NCBI GenBank assembly: GCA_900321145.1
Contig: ONVB01000336.1
Coordinates: 1-13,839, forward strand
DNA from: an uncultured Eubacteriales bacterium
Lineage (GTDB): Bacteria; Bacillota; Clostridia; Lachnospirales; Lachnospiraceae
Reading direction: 5' to 3'
Length of the DNA: 13,839 bases
Made by a program: the position numbers and the translations under genes
The notes under the pieces: generated by a model
Databases searched by the model: none
What the model was told of the DNA's origin: nothing
What the model saw: only the letters and a program-made list of their open reading frames with translations
Shown here: in pieces, positions 1 through 7,210 of the stretch
How positions within the stretch are numbered: the stretch's first letter is position 1
How the letters are laid out: every line of letters starts with the position of its first letter

Positions 1-44
1 CACAGATTTTTTGCACATGTTTTATCCGACAAAATGTGCCGCAC

Positions 45-73
45 ACTATATAACATATTTCAAACCTTGACGA
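45..73 (-). promoter_or_regulatory. Weak candidate promoter reading out of the window
   Basis: On the minus strand a -35-like TCGTCA (68-73) and a -10-like TATAGT (45-50) are separated by 17 nt. They lie just after the terminator at 82-126 and would serve a minus-strand gene beyond base 1. The match is 4/6 and 5/6 to the sigma-A consensus; AT-rich spacers produce such matches by chance, so this is tentative. Nothing else is visible in bases 1-81. Confidence 0.25.
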
Positions 74-81
74 TCTCCCAC

Positions 82-126
82 AAAAAAAATCCAAATCATC
101 TTATTTCGTATGATTTGGATTTTTTA
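82..126 (-). terminator. Intrinsic terminator after the GNAT gene, probably bidirectional
   Basis: An uninterrupted stem of at least 11 bp (ATCCAAATCAT with ATGATTTGGAT, arms extended further by A/T pairs) encloses a roughly 10-nt loop. On the minus strand it is followed by a run of eight T. On the plus strand the opposite arm is also followed by a run of T (120-125), so it could stop transcription from both sides. It closes the kinase-like/GNAT unit. Confidence 0.88.
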
Positions 127-155
127 TATTAAATTTATTCAGTTTTTTCACGATC

Positions 156-1028
156 CTACCGTGCTTTGATCATCTTTATTCCGCGCCATACCGTGTCGGT
201 CGGAGCGTCGGGACAAAGCTTTTCAAACAACTTCTCATCCGCGGTTCTTCTGATCGGAATCATAACCTTCATATCGTTCGAACAGATTTTTTTCGCATTT
301 GCCGCGCTCAACTTAAGCAATTCGAACAAAGGTCTTTTTTTATCCTCTCCGGCCGAGCTGTACATATCTATAAGCAGGCTTCCCGCCGGAGTTCTTCTGA
401 TGAGCAGTACCCCCTTATTGCCGGCCTTATCGATATAAATGCTGCTCAGATCAGGGTCATATACGCTCATATTTATCATCTGCAATACTTTCTCGGTTTT
501 ATTAGACGCCGGATCTATGTCCTTTACCACCCTCATCAATGCCGCTTGAGAAATCTCACCTATGTTTTTTGCATTTGCAACCTTTCCGGGTTCGAAAACC
601 GGATTTTTTAAAACCTCGGAAAGATCCGCCGCTATCAGCTTTCCCTGCATTTTCTTGTATCCGCACCTGATCAGATACCCCTTTAAGGCTTCTGTTGCAT
701 CGCCGTACAGGTCACAGGATATTCGCTTGATTCCGGCTCTTGATAAAACATCCTCCATCTGCTCCATGAGCGACAAGCCGCTCTCCTGACCTTTAGCGTA
801 TGCCGGTACATTTATGTACACAATGACAGCTTCGTATTCCTTTACATTTTCATCAGACTTGCATATATAGAACTGTAAAAACCCCGCAGGCACAACTTCA
901 TCTTCCTCAAAATAAGCCGAATACATGGAATAATATCCGCTCTGTCTTGATCTTGAAAGGACGCTTTCCGGAACAAACGCCTTAAAGCCTTCTGTATCTT
1001 CTTTGTCTAATGTAAATACAGGGATCAT
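156..1028 (-). CDS. Tandem GNAT-fold protein (putative N-acetyltransferase), 290 aa
   Basis: This looks like two GCN5-related N-acetyltransferase (GNAT) folds in one chain. In the first half (about residues 40-135) a beta-strand (VIVYINVP, 68-75) leads into the acetyl-CoA pyrophosphate loop, seen as Q81-x-x-G84-x-S86 close to the R/Q-x-x-G-x-G/A consensus, then a helix, and ends in the typical LIRCGYKK segment (119-126). The second half (about 195-275) repeats the strand/strand/helix pattern but has no recognisable acetyl-CoA loop, so it is probably a degenerate copy. GNAT proteins move the acetyl group of acetyl-CoA to an amine; the acceptor here is unknown. ATG is preceded by AGGAG at 8 nt. 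The gene starts 21 nt after the kinase-like gene and is followed by a terminator, so the two are almost certainly co-transcribed. No signal peptide or membrane segment is visible; the protein should be cytoplasmic. The GNAT assignment rests on pattern alone. Confidence 0.72.
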   Translation of the reverse strand: MIPVFTLDKEDTEGFKAFVPESVLSRSRQSGYYSMYSAYFEEDEVVPAGFLQFYICKSDENVKEYEAVIVYINVPAYAKGQESGLSLMEQMEDVLSRAGIKRISCDLYGDATEALKGYLIRCGYKKMQGKLIAADLSEVLKNPVFEPGKVANAKNIGEISQAALMRVVKDIDPASNKTEKVLQMINMSVYDPDLSSIYIDKAGNKGVLLIRRTPAGSLLIDMYSSAGEDKKRPLFELLKLSAANAKKICSNDMKVMIPIRRTADEKLFEKLCPDAPTDTVWRGIKMIKAR

Positions 1029-1049
1029 ATCATAATCTCCTTTTAGATT

Positions 1050-3137
1050 TTATACTTGACCCGGTGCGCCCATAAGTGCCGGATTGAGATATGAATGTTT
1101 ATAAATATCCGGCTTTTTGGAAGACGACTTCTCTGTCTGTGTTCTGATATCCTTTTCAAAGCTTACCCAATCCTCCTTGTCCTTCTTGAAGATAGAAGGA
1201 ACATCGGGATTTTCTTTCTCATACGCAAGTCTTTTCCGCAGCACTTCCTGTACGCCGCTGATCCTGTCCATAAGTGCATCCAATTCTTTCTTATTCAGGA
1301 TATCACCAAGAAGATAGGAAAGCACTTTCGGTTCAAGCGCCAGGATCTGTTCGGCGAATTTCATTCCTATTGCCGGGATCGTGCAATTTCCCTCCTTATC
1401 CTCCGGACTGTACAATCTGCCTATATCTCCGTCTTTTACTATTCGTTTATAAGACATAAGACCGAATGACATATCATTATCTATGGCGCAGATTTCGGTC
1501 ACCTGACAATTAGCTCCCGCGACTGACACCGATGCCATATAATTACCGTCATGTCTGTCCGTCTGGCCGCATATCACATCAAAGAGCTGAAGATTCATCA
1601 ACTGCTCTAAAGCCTCCGGAGAATAACTCATCTTGTAAGGTCCGTATTTGACTGCAACAGTGTTCATCTCTTCACCTTTAGCCTCATCGAGAGCAACACC
1701 ATCCATCTTTTTCCCCGCAATTTCAACCCTCGACATCTCGGCACCGACTACAACACTGCCTATGCCCAGAAACTTTGCAAGCCTTGATGCCGCAACATTT
1801 CTTTCCGACATATTTCTTCCTTCCTCTATCTCGGGAGCATTTTTTGCAAGATATACAGATAACAAGCTTTTACCTATGTCATTGAATACATTTACCGATT
1901 TATCCAAAAAACTCAAGTCATTCTGCAGCTCTATCAGATCTTTTCTTAACTGCAGTTCTTCCTCGGAAGGCTTGTCTCCGGTTCTGTATCGCGCTGCTTT
2001 CTTTATATCTTGCTTCTTGCTAAGTATCAATGTATCTTGCATTTCTCTTTTCATGGATGTGGCATTAAAGTTTTTATAGAAACGTGTCTCGGCAAAAGCA
2101 GGATGGGTATCTGCATACTTCTCAAGTGTTTCAAAATTGTGCCTGCGGAACAAATCTAAGTATGCTTCCTCCGCAGTCTTATGTTCTTCGTCCGGTACCC
2201 ATATTTTAGTGAAATAATCATGGAGCGATTTTGCAACAGCTATCTTCTCGGATGCCAGTCTGCTTATGTCCTCCTTTTCTCTTTGAGGCATGTCAGCGAA
2301 CTCGTCTTCCCCGTTTTCGATCCTTCTGATAAGCATACTTTGCTTTTCTACATATTCATCAATCGCGCTTTCGCAGGTTTGGGATTTCAAAAACTCTTTT
2401 TCCTTAAAAAACTTCTTGTCCGTCTTTTCGTCTGTCGTTTTTGAGATAACATGGATCTGAGAAGTATTTCCTCCTGCTTTTCCGATCTTAACTCCGTCCT
2501 TACCGTCTACATACTTCTGAGTACGCTGCTCCCTGATTATGTCGCGCCATGTATAGCTTTTTCCTTCCTGTGCGCCTGCCTTGAAGTACTCGGCATTACT
2601 CTTAATGTGCAGGAGTTCATCGGATGCCAACTTGCGGATCTCGATTACCTTCGCTCTCCTTATCTTTCCTTCCTTGGACCATGGCTCATGACTTTCCTCA
2701 TAAGATGTACAGTCCATTATGATATGGCGATACCTGTCCTCCATAATAGCAATCTGCGTCTCAAATTCGGAAGGATCGGCTGCATTTATCTCTGCCGACA
2801 TATCAAGCATAAGCGAAAATGCTTCAAGGGAATCAAGCACCTTCTGCATACTTTTGGAGTGTTCCTTTTTCTTTCCTATCTTTCCGTCCACGGAGTAAGC
2901 AGCATTCTTAAGCAAGTACCCTGCCTTCTCCAAAGAAACTATCTCCGGCATCTGTTCGTCTACATATTTAAGCATATTTGTCAATTCGGCGGGAGTCTCA
3001 GCGTTAGTCTCTGCGCCAAACTGCAAACCTGTTCCTGTAATGTTGCTCTGTTCCGATTCAGTTTTTGTAAGATGCTTACCTTCTGTTTTCTTTCCGACTT
3101 TAACAACTTTCGAAGAACCTTTTAGCGATGTACACAT
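1050..3137 (-). CDS. PI3/4-kinase-like (atypical kinase fold) protein, 695 aa
   Basis: Not a named gene, but the C-terminal half carries the active-site signature of the PI3/4-kinase-like superfamily: the segment 446-459 (RNVAASRLAKFLGI), a catalytic loop GQTDRHDGNYM (524-534) with D527, H529 and N532 in a DRHxxN pattern, and a metal-binding motif AIDNDMSFG (551-559) with D553 in the DFG position. An N-terminal lobe candidate lies at 219-247: a Gly-containing strand-loop (GKAGGNTSQIHVISK) followed by lysines (242-247), one of which could bind ATP. About 190 residues of charged, mainly helical sequence (250-440) separate the two parts. Residues 1-210 are hydrophilic and unassigned; the C-terminal 50 are basic and probably disordered. 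Such kinases phosphorylate either lipids or proteins; which applies here cannot be told. There is no signal peptide or transmembrane segment. ATG at 3137 follows GGGAGG at 6 nt. First gene of a two-gene unit with the GNAT gene. Confidence 0.75.
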   Translation of the reverse strand: MCTSLKGSSKVVKVGKKTEGKHLTKTESEQSNITGTGLQFGAETNAETPAELTNMLKYVDEQMPEIVSLEKAGYLLKNAAYSVDGKIGKKKEHSKSMQKVLDSLEAFSLMLDMSAEINAADPSEFETQIAIMEDRYRHIIMDCTSYEESHEPWSKEGKIRRAKVIEIRKLASDELLHIKSNAEYFKAGAQEGKSYTWRDIIREQRTQKYVDGKDGVKIGKAGGNTSQIHVISKTTDEKTDKKFFKEKEFLKSQTCESAIDEYVEKQSMLIRRIENGEDEFADMPQREKEDISRLASEKIAVAKSLHDYFTKIWVPDEEHKTAEEAYLDLFRRHNFETLEKYADTHPAFAETRFYKNFNATSMKREMQDTLILSKKQDIKKAARYRTGDKPSEEELQLRKDLIELQNDLSFLDKSVNVFNDIGKSLLSVYLAKNAPEIEEGRNMSERNVAASRLAKFLGIGSVVVGAEMSRVEIAGKKMDGVALDEAKGEEMNTVAVKYGPYKMSYSPEALEQLMNLQLFDVICGQTDRHDGNYMASVSVAGANCQVTEICAIDNDMSFGLMSYKRIVKDGDIGRLYSPEDKEGNCTIPAIGMKFAEQILALEPKVLSYLLGDILNKKELDALMDRISGVQEVLRKRLAYEKENPDVPSIFKKDKEDWVSFEKDIRTQTEKSSSKKPDIYKHSYLNPALMGAPGQV

Positions 3138-3143
3138 AATATT

Positions 3144-3149
3144 CCTCCC
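3144..3149 (-). promoter_or_regulatory. Ribosome binding site of the kinase-like gene
   Basis: GGGAGG on the minus strand, 6 nt before the ATG at 3137. It fixes the start of the 695-residue protein. Confidence 0.85.
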
Positions 3150-3158
3150 TGAGCACTT

Positions 3159-3171
3159 GTTTACGATAAAC
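3159..3171. promoter_or_regulatory. Small inverted repeat in the leader of the kinase-like gene
   Basis: GTTTA-CGA-TAAAC is a perfect 5+5 bp dyad lying 9-21 nt downstream of the candidate -10 box and upstream of the ribosome binding site. The position suits an operator that would block early transcription, but a dyad this short may be chance. Confidence 0.35.
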
Positions 3172-3179
3172 CGCTTACT

Positions 3180-3201
3180 ATTCTATCACATTTTTATACC
3201 T
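3180..3201 (-). promoter_or_regulatory. Candidate extended -10 promoter of the kinase-like/GNAT unit
   Basis: On the minus strand TGA-TAGAAT (3180-3188) forms an extended -10 element (TGn plus a 5/6 -10 hexamer). A TTGTTA hexamer lies 15 nt upstream (3201-3206), a short spacer that matters less for an extended -10 promoter. It sits between the etfA terminator and the kinase-like start, as expected for an independent transcription unit. Confidence 0.55.
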
Positions 3202-3204
3202 AAC

Positions 3205-3250
3205 AAAACAAAAAAATCCGGCTGTACCAAAGAAATACAGCCGGATAAAA
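3205..3250 (-). terminator. Strong intrinsic terminator of the butyrate operon
   Basis: A perfect 11-bp GC-containing stem (ATCCGGCTGTA at 3236-3246 on the minus strand, pairing with 3216-3226) with a 9-nt loop is followed on the minus strand by a T run (TTTTTTTG). It begins 13 nt after the etfA stop codon. The plus-strand side has an A run after the stem rather than T, so it acts only for minus-strand transcription. Confidence 0.95.
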
Positions 3251-3262
3251 AATGATCATATA

Positions 3263-4309
3263 TTAGTTCTTTGCAGCAAGCTCTGCCTTAAGTGCTGCAG
3301 TAAGTGCCGGTACGATCTTATTTAAGTCGCCTACCACACCGTAGTCAGCTACATCGAAGATCGGAGCATCCTCATCCTTGTTGATGGCGATGATAAGGTC
3401 TGACTCCTCCATACCTGCTACATGCTGGATGGCACCCGAGATACCGATTGCGAAATATACATTCGGTCTTACGGTCTTGCCTGTCTGACCTACCTGAAGA
3501 TCCTTCGGCTTCCAGCCTGAGTCAACAACCGCACGAGAGCAGCTTACCTGACCGCCAAGTACCTCTGCGAGATCCTCAAGGATCTTGAAGTTCTCGGGGC
3601 TTCCTACTCCACGTCCGCCGGATACAAGGATCTTGGCATCCATTATATCTACAGTATCGCTTACAGCCTTAACTACCTCAAGGATCTCAACATAACGGTT
3701 GTTCTCCTCAAAGCCGGGGTTGAACTCGATGATCTCGGCCTTAGCGCCCTCGATCTTGTCGATCTTCTGCATAACACCCGGACGAACGGTAGCCATCTGA
3801 GGTCTGTTGTCGGGGCAGGCGATGGTAGCTATTGTGTTGCCGCCGAATGCAGGACGAGTCATAAGAAGCTGCTTATGCTTCTGCTCCTGACCGGGGATTG
3901 CAACCATCGGGAAGTCACCGATATCAAGCTGTGTACAGTCTGCTGTAAGACCTGTAGCAACTCTTGCCGAAACTGTCGGGCCGAGGTCACGACCGATAGC
4001 TGTAGCACCAACAAGCATGATGTCAGGCTTGTACTCGTTGATAACAGAAGCAAGAGCATGTGCATAAGGCTCTGTTCTGTAAGTCTCGAGTGCGGGATCA
4101 TCAACTACGATAACCTTGTCCGCACCGTATGCAGCGAGCTCATCAGCAAGGCTCTTAACATCCTTACCGAGAAGAACTGCAGTAACATCTGTATCCAAAT
4201 CCTTTGCGAGGTCCTTAGCCTTGCCCAGAAGTTCGAAAGCGATTCCGCTTAACTTGTTATCAACCTGCTGAGCAAAGACATAGACGCCCTTATATTCTTC
4301 TAATCCCAT
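3263..4309 (-). CDS. etfA: Electron transfer flavoprotein subunit alpha
   Basis: EtfA pairs with EtfB and carries electrons to butyryl-CoA dehydrogenase. The C-terminal FAD-binding domain is clear: GGRGVGSPENF, SRAVVDSGW, then VGQTGKTVRPNVYFAIGISG and QHVAGM, followed by IIAINKDEDAPIFDVADYGVVGD, the hallmark segments of the family. The N-terminal Rossmann-like domain begins EEYKGVYVFAQQ, typical of clostridial EtfA. I place the start at the ATG at 4309 (348 aa) rather than the in-frame GTG at 4315: AAAGGA (4319-4324) lies 9 nt before the ATG but only 3 nt before the GTG. It is separated by 20 nt from etfB and is the last gene of the operon. In butyrate-forming Firmicutes Bcd/EtfAB couples crotonyl-CoA reduction to ferredoxin reduction by NADH; that bifurcating role is inferred from family and context. 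Confidence 0.96.
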   Translation of the reverse strand: MGLEEYKGVYVFAQQVDNKLSGIAFELLGKAKDLAKDLDTDVTAVLLGKDVKSLADELAAYGADKVIVVDDPALETYRTEPYAHALASVINEYKPDIMLVGATAIGRDLGPTVSARVATGLTADCTQLDIGDFPMVAIPGQEQKHKQLLMTRPAFGGNTIATIACPDNRPQMATVRPGVMQKIDKIEGAKAEIIEFNPGFEENNRYVEILEVVKAVSDTVDIMDAKILVSGGRGVGSPENFKILEDLAEVLGGQVSCSRAVVDSGWKPKDLQVGQTGKTVRPNVYFAIGISGAIQHVAGMEESDLIIAINKDEDAPIFDVADYGVVGDLNKIVPALTAALKAELAAKN

Positions 4310-4329
4310 TTTCACTATTCCTTTCTTAC

Positions 4330-5112
4330 TTATACGATATGCTTATCCTTAAGCTTGCCTACCAAATAAGCTACTGACTCTTCAGCGTCTAAGTTAACCT
4401 TCTCGCCGCTTCCCTTTCTTACCTTATCGGATGCCTTAGCGATCTTGGTAGGTGAACCCTTAAGTCCGAGATTTGAATCATCTACGTCAACAAGGTTTGC
4501 TCTGCCCCAGGTTGTGATCTCCGCATCAAGTGCATCGAAGATACCGCCCGGTGTCATATAACGAGGATCGTTGAGCTCTGAAAGAGCTGTGATAAGTGCA
4601 GGCATCTTAGCCTTGACCATGTGATATCTGTCCTCATACTGACGCTTAACGACTACAGAATCACCGTCGATCTTGATATCCTCTGCATAGGATATAACAG
4701 GAAGTCCAAGGTGCTCAGCGATCTGAGGACCAACCTGAGCCGTATCACCATCGATAGCCTGACGTCCTGTGATTATAAGATCATACTCGAGGTTCCTTAT
4801 GGCACCTGCAAGTGTGGTTGATGTAGCCCATGTATCGGCACCGCCGAGTACTCTGTCTGTTACAAGGATACCCTTGTCTGCGCCCATTGCCATAGCCTCG
4901 CGAAGAACATCCTCTGCCTTCGGAAGACCCATAGTGATAACGGTAACCTCTGCACCGTACTGATCCTTTAAGCGAAGTGCTGCCTCAAGTCCGGCCTTAT
5001 CATCCGGATTCATGATGGTAAGCATCGCTGCTCTGTTAAGTGTACCGTCCGGGTTGAACTGAACTCCACCCTTTGTATCCGGTACCTGCTTTACACAAAC
5101 TATAACCTTCAT
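4330..5112 (-). CDS. etfB: Electron transfer flavoprotein subunit beta
   Basis: EtfB forms the heterodimer with EtfA; in bifurcating enzymes its flavin receives the hydride from NADH. Family segments are present in order: the N-terminal VIVCVKQVPDT, the MNPDDKAGLEAALRL stretch, VITMGLPKAEDVLREAMAMGAD, and LIITGRQAIDGDTAQVGPQIAEHLG, which binds the nucleotide cofactor. The 260-residue length is normal. ATG is preceded by AGGAGG, which overlaps the bcd stop codon (TAGGAGG); only 10 nt separate bcd and etfB, so translation of the two is probably coordinated, matching their one-complex stoichiometry. Linkage to bcd and etfA identifies this as the butyrate-pathway copy and not one serving another dehydrogenase. 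Confidence 0.96.
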   Translation of the reverse strand: MKVIVCVKQVPDTKGGVQFNPDGTLNRAAMLTIMNPDDKAGLEAALRLKDQYGAEVTVITMGLPKAEDVLREAMAMGADKGILVTDRVLGGADTWATSTTLAGAIRNLEYDLIITGRQAIDGDTAQVGPQIAEHLGLPVISYAEDIKIDGDSVVVKRQYEDRYHMVKAKMPALITALSELNDPRYMTPGGIFDALDAEITTWGRANLVDVDDSNLGLKGSPTKIAKASDKVRKGSGEKVNLDAEESVAYLVGKLKDKHIV

Positions 5113-5122
5113 GTCGTACCTC

Positions 5123-6289
5123 CTACTTTAATATGTTGGCTGAGATTACCATACGCTGTACCTCTGAGGTACCCTCGTAGATCTCGGTGATCTTCGCATC
5201 TCTCATCATACGCTCTACATCATACTCGCGGATGTAGCCGTAACCGCCGTGAAGCTGAACAGCCTTGGTTGTTACTTCCATTGCGATTTCCGCAGCGGCA
5301 AGCTTAGCCATTGCTGCCTCTACTGAGTAAGAGGTCTTTCCATCCTTCTGATACTGGGCCTTAGCCATGGCAGCCTTGTATACAAGGAGCTTTGCAGCCT
5401 CTACCTTGGTAGCCATATCAGCAAGCTGGAACTGTGTATTCTGGAACTGTGCTATGGAGCGACCGAACTGCTTTCTCTCCTTAACATAAGCTATTGTTCT
5501 CTCAAGAGCACCCTCAGCAAGTCCGAGAGCCTGAGCAGCGATACCGATACGACCGCCGTCAAGAGTATGCATTGCTATATTAAAGCCCTTGCCCTTCTGT
5601 CCTAAGAGGTTGTCCTTCGGGATTCTGCAATCCTGGAATATAAGCTCGTAAGTTGATGAACCGCGGATACCCATCTTGTTCTCCTTCGTACCGAAGGTGA
5701 ATCCGGGTGTGCCCTTCTCTACGATAAATGCAGAGATTTCCTTCATCTTCTTGCCGCGCTTCTCAACTGTACCTGTAACGGCGATAACGATATAGATATC
5801 AGCTTCCTTACCGTTGGTGATGAAGCACTTTGAACCGTTAAGTACCCACTCGTCTCCGTCAAGAACAGCCTTTGTCTGCTGGCCCTGAGCGTCTGTACCT
5901 GCACCGGGCTCTGTAAGACCGAATGCACCGAGCTTCTCACCCTTTGCAAGAGGTACGAGATACTTCTGCTTTTGCTCCTCTGTACCATAGGTCTGGATAG
6001 GATCCGCACAAAGTGATGTGTGTGCAGATACGATAACGCCTGTGGTACCGCATACCTTAGAGAGCTCCTCAACACACATAACATAGGTTAAGGGATCGCA
6101 GCCCTGTCCGCCGTACTCCTTCGGGATCGGTATACCGAGGAAGCCGTACTTAGCCATCTTATCAACTGTCTCACGAGGGAACTTCTCAGTCTCGTCAACT
6201 TCCTGAGCAAGAGGCTTTACTTCGTTCTCCGCAAACTCTCTGAAGAGTGTCTGCGCCATTTCATACTTTTTTTCCAAGCCGAAATTCAT
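5123..6289 (-). CDS. bcd: Butyryl-CoA dehydrogenase (short-chain acyl-CoA dehydrogenase)
   Basis: Catalyses the last step of the pathway, crotonyl-CoA to butyryl-CoA, using FAD and electrons from EtfAB. It is a full-length acyl-CoA dehydrogenase (388 aa): N-terminal helical domain (REFAENEVKPLA, 17-28), the FAD/substrate motif GAFGLTEPGAGTDA (121-134), the middle beta-domain, and the C-terminal helical domain with LDGGRIGIAAQALG (243-256) and RKQFGRSIAQFQ (272-283). The catalytic base is E372 in IYEGTSEVQ (370-378), the position used by short-chain and butyryl-CoA dehydrogenases. It has GGAGG 9 nt before the ATG and follows hbd by 20 nt. Context in the thl-crt-hbd cluster with adjacent etfBA makes butyryl-CoA dehydrogenase much more likely than another acyl-CoA dehydrogenase. 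Confidence 0.96.
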   Translation of the reverse strand: MNFGLEKKYEMAQTLFREFAENEVKPLAQEVDETEKFPRETVDKMAKYGFLGIPIPKEYGGQGCDPLTYVMCVEELSKVCGTTGVIVSAHTSLCADPIQTYGTEEQKQKYLVPLAKGEKLGAFGLTEPGAGTDAQGQQTKAVLDGDEWVLNGSKCFITNGKEADIYIVIAVTGTVEKRGKKMKEISAFIVEKGTPGFTFGTKENKMGIRGSSTYELIFQDCRIPKDNLLGQKGKGFNIAMHTLDGGRIGIAAQALGLAEGALERTIAYVKERKQFGRSIAQFQNTQFQLADMATKVEAAKLLVYKAAMAKAQYQKDGKTSYSVEAAMAKLAAAEIAMEVTTKAVQLHGGYGYIREYDVERMMRDAKITEIYEGTSEVQRMVISANILK

Positions 6290-6309
6290 TATTTATTTCC
6301 TCCATTTTA

Positions 6310-7149
6310 TTACTTGCTGTAGTCAAAGAATCCTACACCGGTCTTCTTGCCGAGCTTCTTCTCCTCAACCATCTTCTTTAAAAGAGGTGCCGGAGCATAC
6401 TTGTCATCGCCTGTTTCCTTATGAAGAACCTCCATAATAGCAAGGCAGATATCAAGTCCGATAAGATCTCCTAAGTGAAGCGGTCCCATCGGGTGAGATG
6501 CACCGAGCTGCATAGCAACATCGATATCCTCAGCAGAAGCTGTACCTGCATCGAGTACATTTATTGCCTCGTTGATCATCGGGATAAGAATCCTGTTAAC
6601 AACAAAGCCGGGAGCTTCCTTAACCTCAACGGGAGTCTTGCCTATCTCTGTAGCGATAGCCTTGATCTTGTCAACCATCTCCTGAGGAGTATTCTCTCCC
6701 TTTATAACCTCAACAAGCTTCATTCTGTCAGCCGGGTTGAAGAAATGCATACCTATCATAGGTCTGTCAAGTCCCTCACCGATCTTGGTGATGGAAAGTG
6801 AAGATGTGTTGGAAGCAAACATGCAATCCTTCTTTACTATAGACTGAAGTGACTTGAAGATATTCTTCTTGATCTCGAGATCCTCGAGTGCAACCTCAAC
6901 TATAAGGTCACAATCACCGCAAATGTCCTGAAGTCCTGTGGTAACCTTGCCTAAGATCTCGTCAGCCTTCTCCTGAGTGATCTTCTCCTTGGATACAAGG
7001 AACTTCATGTTCTTCTCGATCTTCGCCTTACCGCCGTCAGCAAACTCCTGCTTGATATCGCAGAGCATAACCTCGTAGCCGTCTGTCATGGCGAAAGCCT
7101 GTGCGATTCCTGAACCCATGGTTCCCGCACCGATAACTCCTACCTTCAT
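6310..7149 (-). CDS. hbd: 3-hydroxybutyryl-CoA dehydrogenase
   Basis: Reduces acetoacetyl-CoA to (S)-3-hydroxybutyryl-CoA with NAD(P)H in the cytoplasm. The N-terminal Rossmann fold shows GAGTMG (7-12) directly after the first strand, and D31 at the end of the second strand suggests NADH preference. Catalytic residues are in place: the NTSS segment (114-117) containing the substrate-contacting serine, H135 in MHFFNP, E147 in KLVEVIKG and N185 in PGFVVNR. The C-terminal dimerisation domain ends in LGKKTGVGFFDYSK, as in clostridial Hbd proteins. Length 279 aa is usual. AGGAGG lies 8 nt before ATG. It is the third gene of the operon, between crt and bcd. Confidence 0.97.
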   Translation of the reverse strand: MKVGVIGAGTMGSGIAQAFAMTDGYEVMLCDIKQEFADGGKAKIEKNMKFLVSKEKITQEKADEILGKVTTGLQDICGDCDLIVEVALEDLEIKKNIFKSLQSIVKKDCMFASNTSSLSITKIGEGLDRPMIGMHFFNPADRMKLVEVIKGENTPQEMVDKIKAIATEIGKTPVEVKEAPGFVVNRILIPMINEAINVLDAGTASAEDIDVAMQLGASHPMGPLHLGDLIGLDICLAIMEVLHKETGDDKYAPAPLLKKMVEEKKLGKKTGVGFFDYSK

Positions 7150-7186
7150 TGCTTATTCCTCCTAATGATTATATTTTGGAAAGGTA

Positions 7187-7206
7187 ATTTATAATGTTTT
7201 ATAAAT
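7187..7206. promoter_or_regulatory. AT-only perfect inverted repeat between crt and hbd
   Basis: ATTTATAA-TGTT-TTATAAAT is a perfect 8+8 bp dyad with a 4-nt centre, starting 5 nt before the end of the 61-nt crt-hbd gap. It has no following T run, so it is not an ordinary terminator. Geometry resembles a protein-binding operator, but AT-rich DNA yields such dyads by chance. Confidence 0.4.
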
Positions 7207-7210
7207 CTCA

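Noticed and set aside
2451..3125. Plus-strand open frame of 224 codons opposite the kinase-like gene
   Set aside because: Cys/Leu/Phe-rich with no family features, no ribosome binding site, and fully antisense to a gene with clear kinase motifs.
3205..3250. Bidirectional terminator between etfA and the kinase-like gene
   Set aside because: Only the minus-strand side has a T run after the stem, and both flanking genes are on the minus strand.
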